Assembly: GCA_900112915.1 (NCBI GenBank)
Contig: FONK01000003.1
Coordinates: forward strand, 1 to 64,000
DNA from: Peptostreptococcaceae bacterium pGA-8
Lineage (GTDB): Bacteria; Bacillota; Clostridia; Peptostreptococcales; Anaerovoracaceae
Length of the DNA stretch: 64,000 nt
Direction: 5' to 3'
The translations under genes were made by a program, and so were the position numbers. Each line of letters begins with the position of its first letter. Within the stretch, counting starts at the first letter, position 1. Below, piece after piece: positions 23,583 through 34,271 of the stretch. Below the pieces are notes generated by a model. The model searched no databases, was not told the DNA's origin, and saw nothing but the letters and a program-made list of their open reading frames with translations.

Positions 23583-24056
23583 ATGAATGTTTTCGGCCTA
23601 ATTGGAAAGTTTATTATTGATCACCAGAACACAATTCAGTGGATTGCGGTTTGTGCAGGCATTCTGCTTATGATTTATATAGTTTATAGGCTTATTAAAT
23701 TTGCTATAAAGAGCAATAGGCGTATGGATAAAATCACCGATACTCTCGATGAGATTAATGCTAATATCTCTGATATGACAAGACAAGGTGATGTGATATA
23801 TATTGATAATGGCAAACATTCCGCTGATACAAAATCGCAAGCGGATAAGGCCGTTGATGAAGACAGCATACCTTCCCGTAAGGAGTACTACAGCCAAGAA
23901 GAAATCGTCGAGAAATTAAAGGCTGCTTCTGACAAAAGAGAACAGGTCCTGGACATGGAAGATAAATTTAATAAGTTTTTGTCAAGGAATGAAGGTACGG
24001 ATAAGCATGGCAAGACTTACACCATTGAAGAGATAGAAGCGATAATTAGAGATTGA
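23583..24056 (+). CDS. small membrane protein of unknown function (157 aa)
   Basis: A 157-residue protein with one N-terminal membrane helix (WIAVCAGILLMIYIVYRLI, residues 20-38), a short basic stretch (KSNRRM) and a charged cytoplasmic part that may form a coiled coil around DKITDTLDEINANISDM. The C-terminal SRNEGTDKHGKTYTIEEIEA resembles the short SHOCT-like ends of bacterial membrane proteins, but I do not assign it. GAAGGG precedes the ATG. It is followed by the zinc-ribbon protein, probably in one operon. Confidence 0.6.
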   Translation: MNVFGLIGKFIIDHQNTIQWIAVCAGILLMIYIVYRLIKFAIKSNRRMDKITDTLDEINANISDMTRQGDVIYIDNGKHSADTKSQADKAVDEDSIPSRKEYYSQEEIVEKLKAASDKREQVLDMEDKFNKFLSRNEGTDKHGKTYTIEEIEAIIRD

Positions 24057-24085
24057 TATAGAAAGATTAAGGTTTGGAGGCAGTT

Positions 24086-25858
24086 ATGTATTGTAAGCAG
24101 TGTGGACATTTAGTGGGAGATAATGACAGGTTTTGCAGCAATTGCGGAGAGCGAATTGTTGGCTCTGTCGCTCCTTCTCTTTTTGAAAAAGAATCAAGTG
24201 ATGCATCTGTTACAAATGTAGAGAATAAGGCATTTGTAGGCGGTAGTGTACCGGGAACATTTTCTGATGAGGTGGAAGCAAAGCCGAAAAGAGTTTACAA
24301 GAGAGAGAATTTTTCTTGGGATTTGGAAGGCTATCCTGACACAGAGGTAAAGAAAACTGATGAAGTGGATTTCAACTGGGACTCCGTAATGGAAGAAAAG
24401 ATGAGACTTAACAGCAGGGCTGCCTTTGTTAACGAAGAAGTCAAGGATAAGGAGCCGGAGAGCTTTACCGACCTTTCCCCCTTTACCGGAAGCGAAAATG
24501 TTCAACCTGAAAAAGAGAATTTAGAAGAGTTTTTATTTAAAGATAAGAGTCTGACCATGCCTGCTAAAAATGATGCTCAGACCGCAGATGAAGAAAAGGT
24601 GGACAAGTTCTATACCTTCAACAAGAAAAATGAAGAATTCCAAGCCCTTTTAGATAGAGAGTACGAGAAACTGAAAATGTCAAGAGGAGAGGGCTTCAGA
24701 AGTGAAGATACATCTATGGACGCACCTGTAACCAAGATGACATTTGCCGGAAATCTGGCTGATAGACTGTCAAAGCTGGAGGAGAGCAACCAAGCTAAAG
24801 CGAACCCGGAGGCTGAAGAAGCGGTAGCTGATGAAGAGGAGTCATTTGAAGAGCCTGAAATTCAAACCCCTGTAACGCCGATTGAAGAAGCTGCTGAGAC
24901 GGTCTCTGAAAGTGAAATGGGAAAAAAAGCAGAGCCGGAATTCAGCTCGTCAGGGGAGGAGGTTGTATCAGTAGCACAGCCGGTACTTTTGCCTGTTACA
25001 GAGTCCTTTGATGCAGAGGCTGAGACAGAAGCTGTAAATGAGGCTACTGAAGAAACTGCGGCTGAAGAAGCCGAAGAAGAGGAAAAGCCTTGCTCAATTA
25101 TCGGTGCTGCAAAACCGGAGAAGAAGCTCACATTGGATGATATCTTCAATGGCGCTGAAGATGAAAATGATGATGCTGTAGAGAAAAAATCAAGAAAAGA
25201 AAAATCCGGGAAAGGCAGAAAAGTCAGCATCCTTGTTAAAATACTGTTTTACTTAATTCTAATTCTGGCGATTGCAGCATTAGGCTTTAAATATTTTGCA
25301 AAGGACAGCATTGTAACAAAGAAAATGGATGCCGGCTACGACTACATTATTTCCAAGCTCACCGGCAATGATACCGGCAAACCGGAAATGAAAGTAGATG
25401 ACATAGGCAGTGCGAAAACTATAGAAAATTGGATTGCAGATGCCAAATCATTAAATGAATACATTGGCACGGTAATTCCGAATCAGGAGCTTAAGTTTGT
25501 AAATGAAAAGGACTATGGTTTCAAAGAGGTTGCAGATGCCAAGCCTTTTGAGAATGCTAGTTGGTACACTATAAAGAATAATGGCATAGAGAAACATGTA
25601 TACTATGGTGGAGGCATCGTAGAAACATTGGTTAAATACTACTCTGACGAAGCCGGAAATTACGAAAGCGGCAATACACTGGACAAGCTGGAAATAGGCG
25701 AGATAAGGACAGGAGACTTCGGGTTTTTTGTTCTTGTAAAAACCGGAAAGACTGAGAATGGCCAAAATGTAACAACTACAGAAACTGTGAAGATAGTTGT
25801 GGGAGATAAGGAAATGTCTGTTCAGGAGGTTAAGCCTTTTGAGGGAGGAGATTTATAA
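24086..25858 (+). CDS. zinc-ribbon, acidic single-pass membrane protein
   Basis: I choose ATG 24086, with GGAGG six bases upstream, over 24074. The 590-residue protein has an N-terminal zinc ribbon (CKQCG and CSNCG, C3, C6, C17, C20), then about 350 very acidic low-complexity residues, a membrane helix near 382-402 (ILFYLILILAIAALGF) and a 190-residue extracytoplasmic domain with beta-rich, Lys/Glu content. Zinc-ribbon membrane proteins of this kind occur in clostridia, often with UPF0182 genes, but no function is known. The stop directly abuts the UPF0182 TTG start, so the two are coupled. Confidence 0.7.
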   Translation: MYCKQCGHLVGDNDRFCSNCGERIVGSVAPSLFEKESSDASVTNVENKAFVGGSVPGTFSDEVEAKPKRVYKRENFSWDLEGYPDTEVKKTDEVDFNWDSVMEEKMRLNSRAAFVNEEVKDKEPESFTDLSPFTGSENVQPEKENLEEFLFKDKSLTMPAKNDAQTADEEKVDKFYTFNKKNEEFQALLDREYEKLKMSRGEGFRSEDTSMDAPVTKMTFAGNLADRLSKLEESNQAKANPEAEEAVADEEESFEEPEIQTPVTPIEEAAETVSESEMGKKAEPEFSSSGEEVVSVAQPVLLPVTESFDAEAETEAVNEATEETAAEEAEEEEKPCSIIGAAKPEKKLTLDDIFNGAEDENDDAVEKKSRKEKSGKGRKVSILVKILFYLILILAIAALGFKYFAKDSIVTKKMDAGYDYIISKLTGNDTGKPEMKVDDIGSAKTIENWIADAKSLNEYIGTVIPNQELKFVNEKDYGFKEVADAKPFENASWYTIKNNGIEKHVYYGGGIVETLVKYYSDEAGNYESGNTLDKLEIGEIRTGDFGFFVLVKTGKTENGQNVTTTETVKIVVGDKEMSVQEVKPFEGGDL

Positions 25859-28720
25859 TTGAAACCTAAAAATAATAATTCCGAACGCAATTTAAGCCTT
25901 GTAGTTTTAGGATTTGTGGTGGTCGTTGGAGCGTTTTTGCTGGGAATTAACTTTATAACCGATTGGCTATGGTTTGATGAAATGGGATATGTAAGTGTAT
26001 TCTTTACTAAACTGGTTACACAGCTTAAGTTCGGCATACCTTGCTTCGTAATTGTAACTCTAATCGGGGAGTTTTACCTTCATAGGTTAAAAAGGGGATA
26101 TTTCACTAAGATAGCATCCTCTGAAAACACGGATATGAGGAAGCTGTCTAAATTCACAAATCTGATTGCAGCCGGATTCGGATTAATTGTAACTGTTTTC
26201 GGCGTCAGCAGATTGTGGTTTCAAATTTTGCAATTTGTTCATGCTACGGATTTCAAGGTCAAGGATCCTTTGTTTGGAGCTGATATATCTTTTTATATTT
26301 TCAAATTAGAGTTCCTACAGCAGTTAAATGAAATGGTAATAGGTCTTGTAGTCCTGTTTGTGGCTGTGACCGTAATCTACTACCTGATTCTTTTGACCAT
26401 GCATACTCCGGATATCTATGACAGAGAAGAACCGATATTTGAAGAGGCCGCTGCAGGTGAACCCTTTAATGGAACCGGAAATCCGTTTGCCGGAGCTTTT
26501 AACGGAAATAACCCTTTTGACAAGGTAATGAAGGGTGTATTTGAGCATAGAAAACCGAAGCCGAAGAAGGAGTTCAACCGAAGCAATTTCAGACAGCTTT
26601 TGGATATTGCCTCTCATCAGATAGTCTTCTTAGGAATAGTCTTTTTCCTGATGATTGCAGGCAATTTCTTCTTAAAACAGTTTGAGCTGCTTCATTCGCA
26701 TACAGGGGCTCTTTACGGGGCGGGATTCACAGATGTAGTTGTGAACCTCTGGCTATATAGAATACTAATGATTATGGCTGTCTTTGGAGCCATAAGCGTT
26801 GGATATTTTGTGAAGAAGAATAACTTCAAAAAGCTTCTTGGAATACCTGTAGCAATGATCATCATTGGACTGGCAGGTTCAGGAATAGCTATGGTGGTTC
26901 AAAACTTTGTTGTTTCTCCTGATGAGATTAACAAAGAAGCGAAATACTTAGAGAGAAATATTAAATATACCCAGATGGCTTATGACCTTGACAAGGTTGA
27001 GGTAAAGCCGTTTGCAGCAGATAATCAATTGACTTCAGATGATATTCAAAGCAATAATGAAACCATCAGCAACATCAGGATTAATGACTATAAACCGGTA
27101 AAGACCTTTTATAACCAAACGCAAAGTATCAGGCAATACTACACCTTCAATGATGTTGATATTGATAGATACAATGTGGACGGCAAGCTGACTCAGACCT
27201 ACATGGCTACAAGAGAAATTGACGAGTCTAAAATAAATGACACTTGGTTAAACAGACATCTTAAGTACACTCATGGATATGGAGTAACCCTTTCAAGAGT
27301 CGACACTATTACTGCAAGCGGGCAGCCTGATGTTTTGATTAAAAACATTCCGCCGGAATCGGCAATAGCCGATATAACCGTCAAGAGACCTGAAATCTAT
27401 TTCGGTGAATTATCAAATGACTATATTCTGACCAATACTAACGAAGAGGAATTTGACTATCCGGACGGGAATAAAAATAAATATGCCCAGTACAAGGGCA
27501 CTGCCGGGATTAAGATGAACTTTTTTAACAGATTATTGTTTGCAATTAGAGAAGGAAGTCTTAAGATGCTGGTGTCTTCCAACATTAACAGCGATTCAAA
27601 GATTGTAATATACAGAAATATAATTGAGCGTGTAAATAAGATAATGCCGTATCTGTCCTACGAAAAGGACCCATATGCAGTTACTGCAAATGGGAAGGTT
27701 TATTGGATTTTAGACGGCTATACCACAAGCCCATACTATCCGTATTCCGAGCCTTACAGCGGTGTTAAGGGTTCAACCAACTATATTAGAAATTCTGTTA
27801 AGGTTGTTATTGATGCATATAACGGAAATGTTGATTTTTATGTGGTGGATGAAGATGATCAGATAGCACAGACCTTTAAAAAGATTTATCCTAAGCTTTT
27901 TAAATCTGTAGATGCTATGCCGCAGGAGCTGCGAGAGCATGTAAGGTATCCGAATTCTCTGTTTGAAATTCAAGCAGGAATTTATACCAGATACCATATG
28001 AATGATGTTAAAGTTTTCTACCAAAAGGAAGATCTTTGGGACATCGCTCACGAGATATACGGAACTGATGAGGTTAAAATGGATCCTACATATTTCGTTG
28101 TTAAATTGCCGGGTGAGGAAAAAGCGGAATTTATAAATTCACTTCCATTTACGCCGAAGAGCAAGCAGAATATGACAGCCCTAATGGTTGCCAGAAACGA
28201 CGGAGAAAATTATGGCAAGCTCCTGGTTTATCAATTCCCTAAGAACAAAACTATTTATGGTCCTATGCAGATAGAGGCACAGATAGACCAGAATACTAAG
28301 ATTTCTCAGGACTTCTCCTTGTGGAGCTCTTCCGGATCAAAGTATAGCCGAGGTAATTTATTTGTTATTCCTTTGGAAACATCTTTGCTATATGTGGAGC
28401 CGGTTTATCTGGAGGCATCAAATTCTGCAATTCCGGAGGTTAAGAGGGTAATTGTTGCATACAATGATACTATTGCATACGAGGCGACCCTGGGTGAGGC
28501 TTTAAACTCACTGTTTGGAGAAGGGGCTGCATCGGGCTATAGCAATAGCGGCAATGCCGGCAAGAAAGAAGGCGGCGAAAAAAATAGCAAGGGAGAGCTT
28601 ATTGAAAAGGCGAATAAGGCATACGAAGATGGACAAAAAGCTCTGAAGGACGGAGACTGGGCTACCTACGGAAACAAAATGAGCGAGCTGGAGAGCTATC
28701 TTAAGGAGCTGGCACAATAA
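25859..28720 (+). CDS. UPF0182 family large membrane protein
   Basis: A 953-residue protein starting at TTG 25859 (GAGGGAGGAG upstream). The first 300 residues hold about seven membrane helices, with the family's WLWFDEMGYVSVFFTKL segment near residue 40. Residues 310-900 are a large extracytoplasmic region with conserved blocks DTWLNRHLKYTHGYG and RPEIYFGELSNDYI, and the end is a Lys/Glu helix. UPF0182 (COG1615) is widespread in actinobacteria and clostridia; its function is unknown. The family is clear from length and motifs. Confidence 0.9.
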   Translation: MKPKNNNSERNLSLVVLGFVVVVGAFLLGINFITDWLWFDEMGYVSVFFTKLVTQLKFGIPCFVIVTLIGEFYLHRLKRGYFTKIASSENTDMRKLSKFTNLIAAGFGLIVTVFGVSRLWFQILQFVHATDFKVKDPLFGADISFYIFKLEFLQQLNEMVIGLVVLFVAVTVIYYLILLTMHTPDIYDREEPIFEEAAAGEPFNGTGNPFAGAFNGNNPFDKVMKGVFEHRKPKPKKEFNRSNFRQLLDIASHQIVFLGIVFFLMIAGNFFLKQFELLHSHTGALYGAGFTDVVVNLWLYRILMIMAVFGAISVGYFVKKNNFKKLLGIPVAMIIIGLAGSGIAMVVQNFVVSPDEINKEAKYLERNIKYTQMAYDLDKVEVKPFAADNQLTSDDIQSNNETISNIRINDYKPVKTFYNQTQSIRQYYTFNDVDIDRYNVDGKLTQTYMATREIDESKINDTWLNRHLKYTHGYGVTLSRVDTITASGQPDVLIKNIPPESAIADITVKRPEIYFGELSNDYILTNTNEEEFDYPDGNKNKYAQYKGTAGIKMNFFNRLLFAIREGSLKMLVSSNINSDSKIVIYRNIIERVNKIMPYLSYEKDPYAVTANGKVYWILDGYTTSPYYPYSEPYSGVKGSTNYIRNSVKVVIDAYNGNVDFYVVDEDDQIAQTFKKIYPKLFKSVDAMPQELREHVRYPNSLFEIQAGIYTRYHMNDVKVFYQKEDLWDIAHEIYGTDEVKMDPTYFVVKLPGEEKAEFINSLPFTPKSKQNMTALMVARNDGENYGKLLVYQFPKNKTIYGPMQIEAQIDQNTKISQDFSLWSSSGSKYSRGNLFVIPLETSLLYVEPVYLEASNSAIPEVKRVIVAYNDTIAYEATLGEALNSLFGEGAASGYSNSGNAGKKEGGEKNSKGELIEKANKAYEDGQKALKDGDWATYGNKMSELESYLKELAQ

Positions 28721-28738
28721 CACAAAAAAGGAGGTTGT

Positions 28739-30658
28739 ATGCTAGATTACGATATTAATAAAATGCTATTTAGAATTTCTTCAGAGGAGCACTCTGCAGA
28801 GGTGATCAAAAATATTCTTGAATCTCATCCTGAAGTCAAGTTTGTTTCTCTGGTTGGAATAGATATTGGCGGACACGATACAGATGAAAAAATACCTGTG
28901 AAGGCATTTTTGGAGGATATTGACAATATTCTTTCCAGAGGGGTGCAGACTGATGGCTCCAGCGTTGCGTTGCCTAAGATTGCAGAGCTGAACAATGCCA
29001 AGGTTGATATTATTCCGGATTTAGGAGTTCACTGGTATGTAGATTATAACTTCAGATATTTGGATTACTTGACAGGCTTACCTGTCGGCACACTAAGAAT
29101 TCCGTCATTCTTGATACATAATGAAGATTTTGAATGCGGATCAAGAGTGATTCTCAGAGACGCACTAAATCTGTTCAAGAAGGAGCTGTTAGAAATCCTA
29201 AGAGAAAATCCATATGTATTCAGGTATATTGATGGGATAGACGGAGTGGATGACATTGACAGCCTGGTTATGACCAGTGCCACAGAGCTGGAGTTTTGGG
29301 TAAAGACCCCCGATGAAAAGGGCGATAGAGAGCAGCTGTTTACAGCTCAAATGCTAAAGGAGCAGTATTGGAAGAGAACCTATGGGCAAGTTAGAACGGC
29401 TCTTGAGGAGACCTTGATAATCCTTGACAAATATGGATTCGAAGTTGAAATGGGTCACAAGGAGGTCGGCGGCGTCAAGGCGAGAATGAGCCATGGCGGC
29501 AGCTATGATCATGTAATGGAGCAGCTGGAAATAGACTGGAAATATGCAGATGCTCTTCAGGCCGCAGACAATGAAAATCATGTAAAATATGTAGTTAGAG
29601 ATATTTTTACCAGATATGGTCTTGATGTTACCTTTATGGCAAAGCCTATAGAAGGTGTTGCCGGATCAGGCGAGCATACGCATCTTGGACTGGCTGCAAA
29701 GCTGAAAAATGGGAAAACCGTTTCTTTGTTTGCACCGGCGGATCCGAATAAAGACTTTATGAATCCGGTAGGCTTCGGTGCTCTAATGGGATTATTGAGA
29801 AATTATGAAATTGTCAATCCATTTGTAAGCTCAACCAACGACTCCTTCAATAGATTGAAGCCGGGCTATGAAGCACCGGTCTGCATCGTTACTTCTCTGG
29901 GTAGAAGTCTGGAGGAGCCATCTAGAAACAGAACCGTGCTGGCAGGCCTGATAAGAGATCCGAAGAAGCCGATAGCCACAAGATTTGAGCTTAGATCGCC
30001 AAATCCTAAGAGCAATACTTATTTAGTAATTGCGGCTTCATATCTTGCCATACTGGATGGTATCAAGGAAGCTTTAAAGGCCAATAAAACTCCGTCTGAT
30101 TTAGAAAAATCGATTTCAAAGAAAAGTGGAGAAGAGGATTTCTATCTTGAAACGGATAGAGAGTATCGAAGCGAGCACAATGTATTTGAGTTCTATAGCG
30201 AGGATGAGAGAAATAAGCTGTTTGGAAAAGCACCATCTACAGTCTGGGAGAATTTGCAGGCTTTTGAAAAGTATGCGGACCGACTGAAAATCTTTCACGA
30301 GGGAGGTGTAATGCCGCCTATTGTAATTGAGTCATATATAGCTCAAACTATTTCTCAGTGGAAGAACGAGCTTCACGACAGAATAATCCCTAATACTATG
30401 AATTATATTAGGGAGTGCAAGAAAAGACATGACGACAATGATTTTTCTGACTATGATATAAAGCTTTGGCTAGCCATTGACAAGCTGAGACATGAGATAG
30501 GAAAAGACAGCATAGGGGAGAAGGCTCTTTTGTCCAGAGCAAAGGATGCCTTGGATAATGAAGAATATGAATTAGCATCGCAGCTGCAGCTTGAAATTCA
30601 GGAAAAGGTTAAGATACTTGCCAACATGTATACTACCTATAAGAAGAATTTAATGTAG
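28739..30658 (+). CDS. glutamine synthetase, large clostridial form
   Basis: A 639-residue enzyme that joins ammonia to glutamate with ATP in the cytoplasm. GS signatures are present in order: GTLRIPSF, LEFWV, KPIEGVAGSGEHTHLG (ATP/glutamate site), STNDSFNRLKPGYEAP, and an arginine-rich RNRTVLAGLIRD with RFELRSPNPKSNTYL. The extra 130-residue C-terminal helical tail makes it longer than GS-I (about 450) and is seen in clostridial homologues. GGAGG precedes ATG 28739. It may be regulated by nitrogen, but no sensor or riboswitch is seen upstream. Confidence 0.85.
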   Translation: MLDYDINKMLFRISSEEHSAEVIKNILESHPEVKFVSLVGIDIGGHDTDEKIPVKAFLEDIDNILSRGVQTDGSSVALPKIAELNNAKVDIIPDLGVHWYVDYNFRYLDYLTGLPVGTLRIPSFLIHNEDFECGSRVILRDALNLFKKELLEILRENPYVFRYIDGIDGVDDIDSLVMTSATELEFWVKTPDEKGDREQLFTAQMLKEQYWKRTYGQVRTALEETLIILDKYGFEVEMGHKEVGGVKARMSHGGSYDHVMEQLEIDWKYADALQAADNENHVKYVVRDIFTRYGLDVTFMAKPIEGVAGSGEHTHLGLAAKLKNGKTVSLFAPADPNKDFMNPVGFGALMGLLRNYEIVNPFVSSTNDSFNRLKPGYEAPVCIVTSLGRSLEEPSRNRTVLAGLIRDPKKPIATRFELRSPNPKSNTYLVIAASYLAILDGIKEALKANKTPSDLEKSISKKSGEEDFYLETDREYRSEHNVFEFYSEDERNKLFGKAPSTVWENLQAFEKYADRLKIFHEGGVMPPIVIESYIAQTISQWKNELHDRIIPNTMNYIRECKKRHDDNDFSDYDIKLWLAIDKLRHEIGKDSIGEKALLSRAKDALDNEEYELASQLQLEIQEKVKILANMYTTYKKNLM

Positions 30659-30676
30659 GTGTAAGGAGGAAATAAC

Positions 30677-31948
30677 ATGTTAGATATCAAGAGAATTAGA
30701 GAAGATTACGAGAATGTTAAGGAACGGGTAGAGTTTAGAGGCAAAGGCGATTTTGGACTTCAGGAGGTAAAGGCTTTAGATGAGGAGAGGAGGGCTGTTC
30801 TCGCTCAGGTAGAGTCTATGAAGAACAAACAAAATACTGTTTCCAGGGAAATTCCTAAACTTAAGAAGGAAGGCAAGGATACCTCGGCTGTAATGGCTGA
30901 AATGAAAACCTTGTCAGGGGAGATTAAGGAGCTTGACGGTAAGCTTTCGGAAATCGAAGAAAAGCTATCAGATGCAATCTTGAATGTTCCTAATACTCCT
31001 TACAAGGATGTACAATTTGGCGTTGATGATTCTGACAATGTGGAATTAAGAAAGTTTGGCGAGCCGACTAAGTTTGACTTTGAAGCTAAGGCTCACTGGG
31101 ATGTAGGTGAGAGCCTGGATATATTGGATTTTGAACGTGCTGCTAAAATTGCCGGCACGAGATTCACCATTTACAAAGGTCTGGGGGCCAGACTGGAAAG
31201 AGCTGTAATCAACTTTATGCTTGATCTTCACACAGTTGATCAGGACTATACTGAAATTTTGCCAACATTTATGGTTAATAGAGCAGCCATGAGGGGTACA
31301 GGCCAACTTCCTAAATTTGAAGAAGATATGTTCTACATTCCTCAAAAAGACTTTTTCTTAGTTCCTACTGCAGAGGTTCCTGTAACCAATATGAGAGCTC
31401 AAGAAATTATGGATGCAGGAGAATTACCGATTTACTATACGGCATATACACCGTGCTTTAGAGCTGAGGCCGGGTCTGCGGGAAGAGATACGAGAGGTCT
31501 CATTAGGCAGCATCAATTTAACAAAGTAGAGTTGGTTAAGTTTGTGAAACCGGAGACATCATATGATGAGCTTGAAAAGCTGACTGCAGATGCAGAGGAG
31601 GTTCTTAAGCTGTTGAAGCTACCTTACAGGGTCGTTAGATTATCTTCAGGAGATTTAGGCTTCTCCTCAGCGATGACTTATGATATAGAGGTTTGGATGC
31701 CAAGCTATGGAAGATATGTTGAAATTTCATCATGCAGCAATTTTGAAGATTTCCAAGCCAGAAGAGCCAATATAAGGTTTAGACCGGAACCAAAATCAAA
31801 GCCGGAATTTGTACATACTCTTAACGGGTCCGGACTTGCAGTAGGAAGAACGGTTGCTGCAATTCTTGAGAATTATCAACGAGAAGATGGAACTGTGGAG
31901 GTTCCCGAAGCTTTGAGGAAATACATGGGTATAGATGTAATAAAATAG
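30677..31948 (+). CDS. serS: seryl-tRNA synthetase
   Basis: A 423-residue class II enzyme that charges tRNA-Ser and tRNA-Sec. An N-terminal coiled coil (residues 30-100) reaches for the tRNA long arm. Motif 2 is [21 protein letters not shown], motif 3 [27 protein letters not shown] is about 8 bases before ATG 30677. It lies 18 bases after glutamine synthetase, so the two may be co-transcribed. All key residues are present. Confidence 0.95.
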   Translation: MLDIKRIREDYENVKERVEFRGKGDFGLQEVKALDEERRAVLAQVESMKNKQNTVSREIPKLKKEGKDTSAVMAEMKTLSGEIKELDGKLSEIEEKLSDAILNVPNTPYKDVQFGVDDSDNVELRKFGEPTKFDFEAKAHWDVGESLDILDFERAAKIAGTRFTIYKGLGARLERAVINFMLDLHTVDQDYTEILPTFMVNRAAMRGTGQLPKFEEDMFYIPQKDFFLVPTAEVPVTNMRAQEIMDAGELPIYYTAYTPCFRAEAGSAGRDTRGLIRQHQFNKVELVKFVKPETSYDELEKLTADAEEVLKLLKLPYRVVRLSSGDLGFSSAMTYDIEVWMPSYGRYVEISSCSNFEDFQARRANIRFRPEPKSKPEFVHTLNGSGLAVGRTVAAILENYQREDGTVEVPEALRKYMGIDVIK

Positions 31949-31993
31949 TAAGATTTTCTTAATCTACAGCATTAATATTACATTAAGCATATA

Positions 31994-32030
31994 TGGTATA
32001 ATTAGGCTGTCTTAGATGCAATTGAGACAG
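31994..32030 (+). promoter_or_regulatory. extended -10 promoter and inverted repeat before the ABC pair
   Basis: An extended -10 TGGTATAAT (31994-32002) is followed by CTGTCT (32007-32012) and AGACAG (32025-32030) around 12 bases, just past the probable start site. The repeat could bind a regulator. No good -35 is seen. Confidence 0.45.
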
Positions 32031-32054
32031 TCTATTGAATTTAGAGGAAAAGAA

Positions 32055-34271
32055 ATGATTAAGTTAAGAAATTTATCCAAATTTTATTACAGCAAAGGTA
32101 TAATCGCCAGCGGCTTATCCAGAATCAATCTGGATCTTGAAATGGGTGAATTTGTTGTAATCACCGGAGAATCCGGATCAGGAAAATCCACATTAATCAA
32201 TGTTATATCAGGACTGGACACCTACGAAGAAGGTGAGATGTACATTGAAGGGCAGGAGACAAGTCATTATTCTGTAGGAGATTTTGAGGAATACAGGAAG
32301 AAGTATATAGCTAATATATTCCAGAATTTCAATCTCGTTTCAAGCTATACCGTCTACCAGAACATTGAATTGATTCTTCTCATTGAAGGAAGGTCAAGTG
32401 CTGATGTTAAGGACAAGGTGAATGACATAATTGACAAGGTTGGATTAACAGAATATAGGAATACGAAGGTTTCCAAGCTTTCCGGCGGACAGAAGCAGAG
32501 GGTTGCTATTGCAAGAGCCCTTGCAAAGGAAACTCCGATTATAGTCGCTGATGAGCCTACAGGGAATTTGGACAGTGAATCTGCGGAAATTGTCGTGAGA
32601 CTTTTAAGCGAGCTGTCAAAGGATAGACTGGTTATTGTTGTCACTCACAATTATGACCAATTTGAAAAGTATGCTACACGTAGAATTAAGCTTAATGACG
32701 GCAAGCTTAACGAAGATGATAAGATAAAAGCTGTTGAAAACAGCGAGGATATGAAGCCTACAGAGTTTGATAAGATTAAGGCTGCAAGTAAGCTTAAGTT
32801 GGGCTTTAGAAACACTTTTAACCTCATACCGAAGTTTCTTTTAACACTATTTGTATTTTTGTTCCTGGTTTTTGCCGTTGCCAGCCAATATACCAGCTAT
32901 AAGGCACAGAATGACACATTAAATAATTTGGGCTTCAATAGCTTCTTTATGAATGGAACGGATGACAGAATCGTATTCAAAAAACAGGACAACACTCCTT
33001 TAACAGATGCCGATTACGAACAGGTTAAAAAGCTGAAAAATGTTGCACGAATAGAGAAAAACGATTTAATCCTGGATACCAATGTTTACATTGAAGGAGA
33101 GAGTACAAATTTAGACGGCTATCCTGCTTCAAGAGAAAATATGCCAAAGAAGCTGGTTGCAGGAAGACTTCCTGAAGCTGATGATGAAATTGTAGTGAGC
33201 TACTACTCTTTCAATAAACCGCAAGGGGAGCCTAAGGCTATTTTTGATGATAATCTTAAAATAAACCTGGATGGTGGAGGAACTATAAAATGCAAAATTG
33301 TAGGACTAGCAGTTAAGGACTCCAATACCATATCCCTTTCCGGTGCATCAACTCTGCATATGAGTGAGGCTCTGCTGCAGTCAATTAAAAATAGCGCTCT
33401 TCGCAGAGTCACCAATGTTGAGCTGACAATTAACGGCAAGAAAGCACCTTCATCTGAAGGCTCAATGCAGCTGGTTGCTAATGAGAAAGTTCCTGCAGGC
33501 AATGCCTTTGTTACAGAGGAAGTAGATGCCTTCTATGACAATGGTGTTTCCAAGGGCAAGAAAATAGATATTCAAGCTAAAAATATATATTATACAGACA
33601 CAATTACTGTAACATCACAGAATACTTACAATAAATCTAATTACAAGAGGCTTCTCGGCACAGAAGACGAATACGATATGGTGTCTGGAAAAATTTATAT
33701 AAGCCCTCAGGATTACAATTATATTTTTGAGAAGCCTGACTATCAGAGCAGTGTGTTTATAAAGGATACAGATGATGATAAGCTTGCTGCGGTGGAGAAA
33801 GAGCTTGATAAGCTGGGATATAAGACAATTTCCCTCAAGAAAGCGAAAACTTCAATGGACGAGCTTTCAATAATCAATCTTATAAGAGTGCCGATGTTTG
33901 TGATTATGACAGTTGCAATATTCTTTATTTGTTACTTTGTAATAAAGCTGATTCTAAAATCAAGAGGCGTTTATTTCTCAATATTAAGAATGTTGGGATT
34001 AGATATGAAGAGTATAAAGCAGGTGCTGGATATTGAAATGCTGACAATTATACACATAGCCTACGGATTGTTCATGGGCTTCGCTTATCTGGTTAAAATA
34101 AAAGTTGTGGATGTCACAACAATACAGAATATGGTTAAATTCTTTGCTCTGAGCGATTATATAATTCTTTACATTATTGTAATAGCAATGTCGTTGATAA
34201 TTTCCAGAAAATTTGCAAAAGCATTATTCAAGAGCTCAGCCATGAATTCTTATAGAGAGGGGGCACAGTAA
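32055..34271 (+). CDS. ABC transporter, ATPase fused to FtsX/MacB-like permease (1)
   Basis: I choose ATG 32055 with AGAGGAAAAGAA upstream over an in-frame ATG at 32016 in the promoter region; this gives 738 residues. Residues 1-225 are the ATPase: Walker A GESGSGKS (38-45), signature LSGGQ (142-146), Walker B IIVADEP (162-168). A membrane helix at about 255-275, a large extracytoplasmic domain, and three C-terminal helices (VPMFVIMTVAIFFICYFV onward) form the FtsX/MacB-like permease. Such fusions export peptides or act in mechanotransmission. It abuts a second, similar gene with no gap. Confidence 0.8.
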   Translation: MIKLRNLSKFYYSKGIIASGLSRINLDLEMGEFVVITGESGSGKSTLINVISGLDTYEEGEMYIEGQETSHYSVGDFEEYRKKYIANIFQNFNLVSSYTVYQNIELILLIEGRSSADVKDKVNDIIDKVGLTEYRNTKVSKLSGGQKQRVAIARALAKETPIIVADEPTGNLDSESAEIVVRLLSELSKDRLVIVVTHNYDQFEKYATRRIKLNDGKLNEDDKIKAVENSEDMKPTEFDKIKAASKLKLGFRNTFNLIPKFLLTLFVFLFLVFAVASQYTSYKAQNDTLNNLGFNSFFMNGTDDRIVFKKQDNTPLTDADYEQVKKLKNVARIEKNDLILDTNVYIEGESTNLDGYPASRENMPKKLVAGRLPEADDEIVVSYYSFNKPQGEPKAIFDDNLKINLDGGGTIKCKIVGLAVKDSNTISLSGASTLHMSEALLQSIKNSALRRVTNVELTINGKKAPSSEGSMQLVANEKVPAGNAFVTEEVDAFYDNGVSKGKKIDIQAKNIYYTDTITVTSQNTYNKSNYKRLLGTEDEYDMVSGKIYISPQDYNYIFEKPDYQSSVFIKDTDDDKLAAVEKELDKLGYKTISLKKAKTSMDELSIINLIRVPMFVIMTVAIFFICYFVIKLILKSRGVYFSILRMLGLDMKSIKQVLDIEMLTIIHIAYGLFMGFAYLVKIKVVDVTTIQNMVKFFALSDYIILYIIVIAMSLIISRKFAKALFKSSAMNSYREGAQ

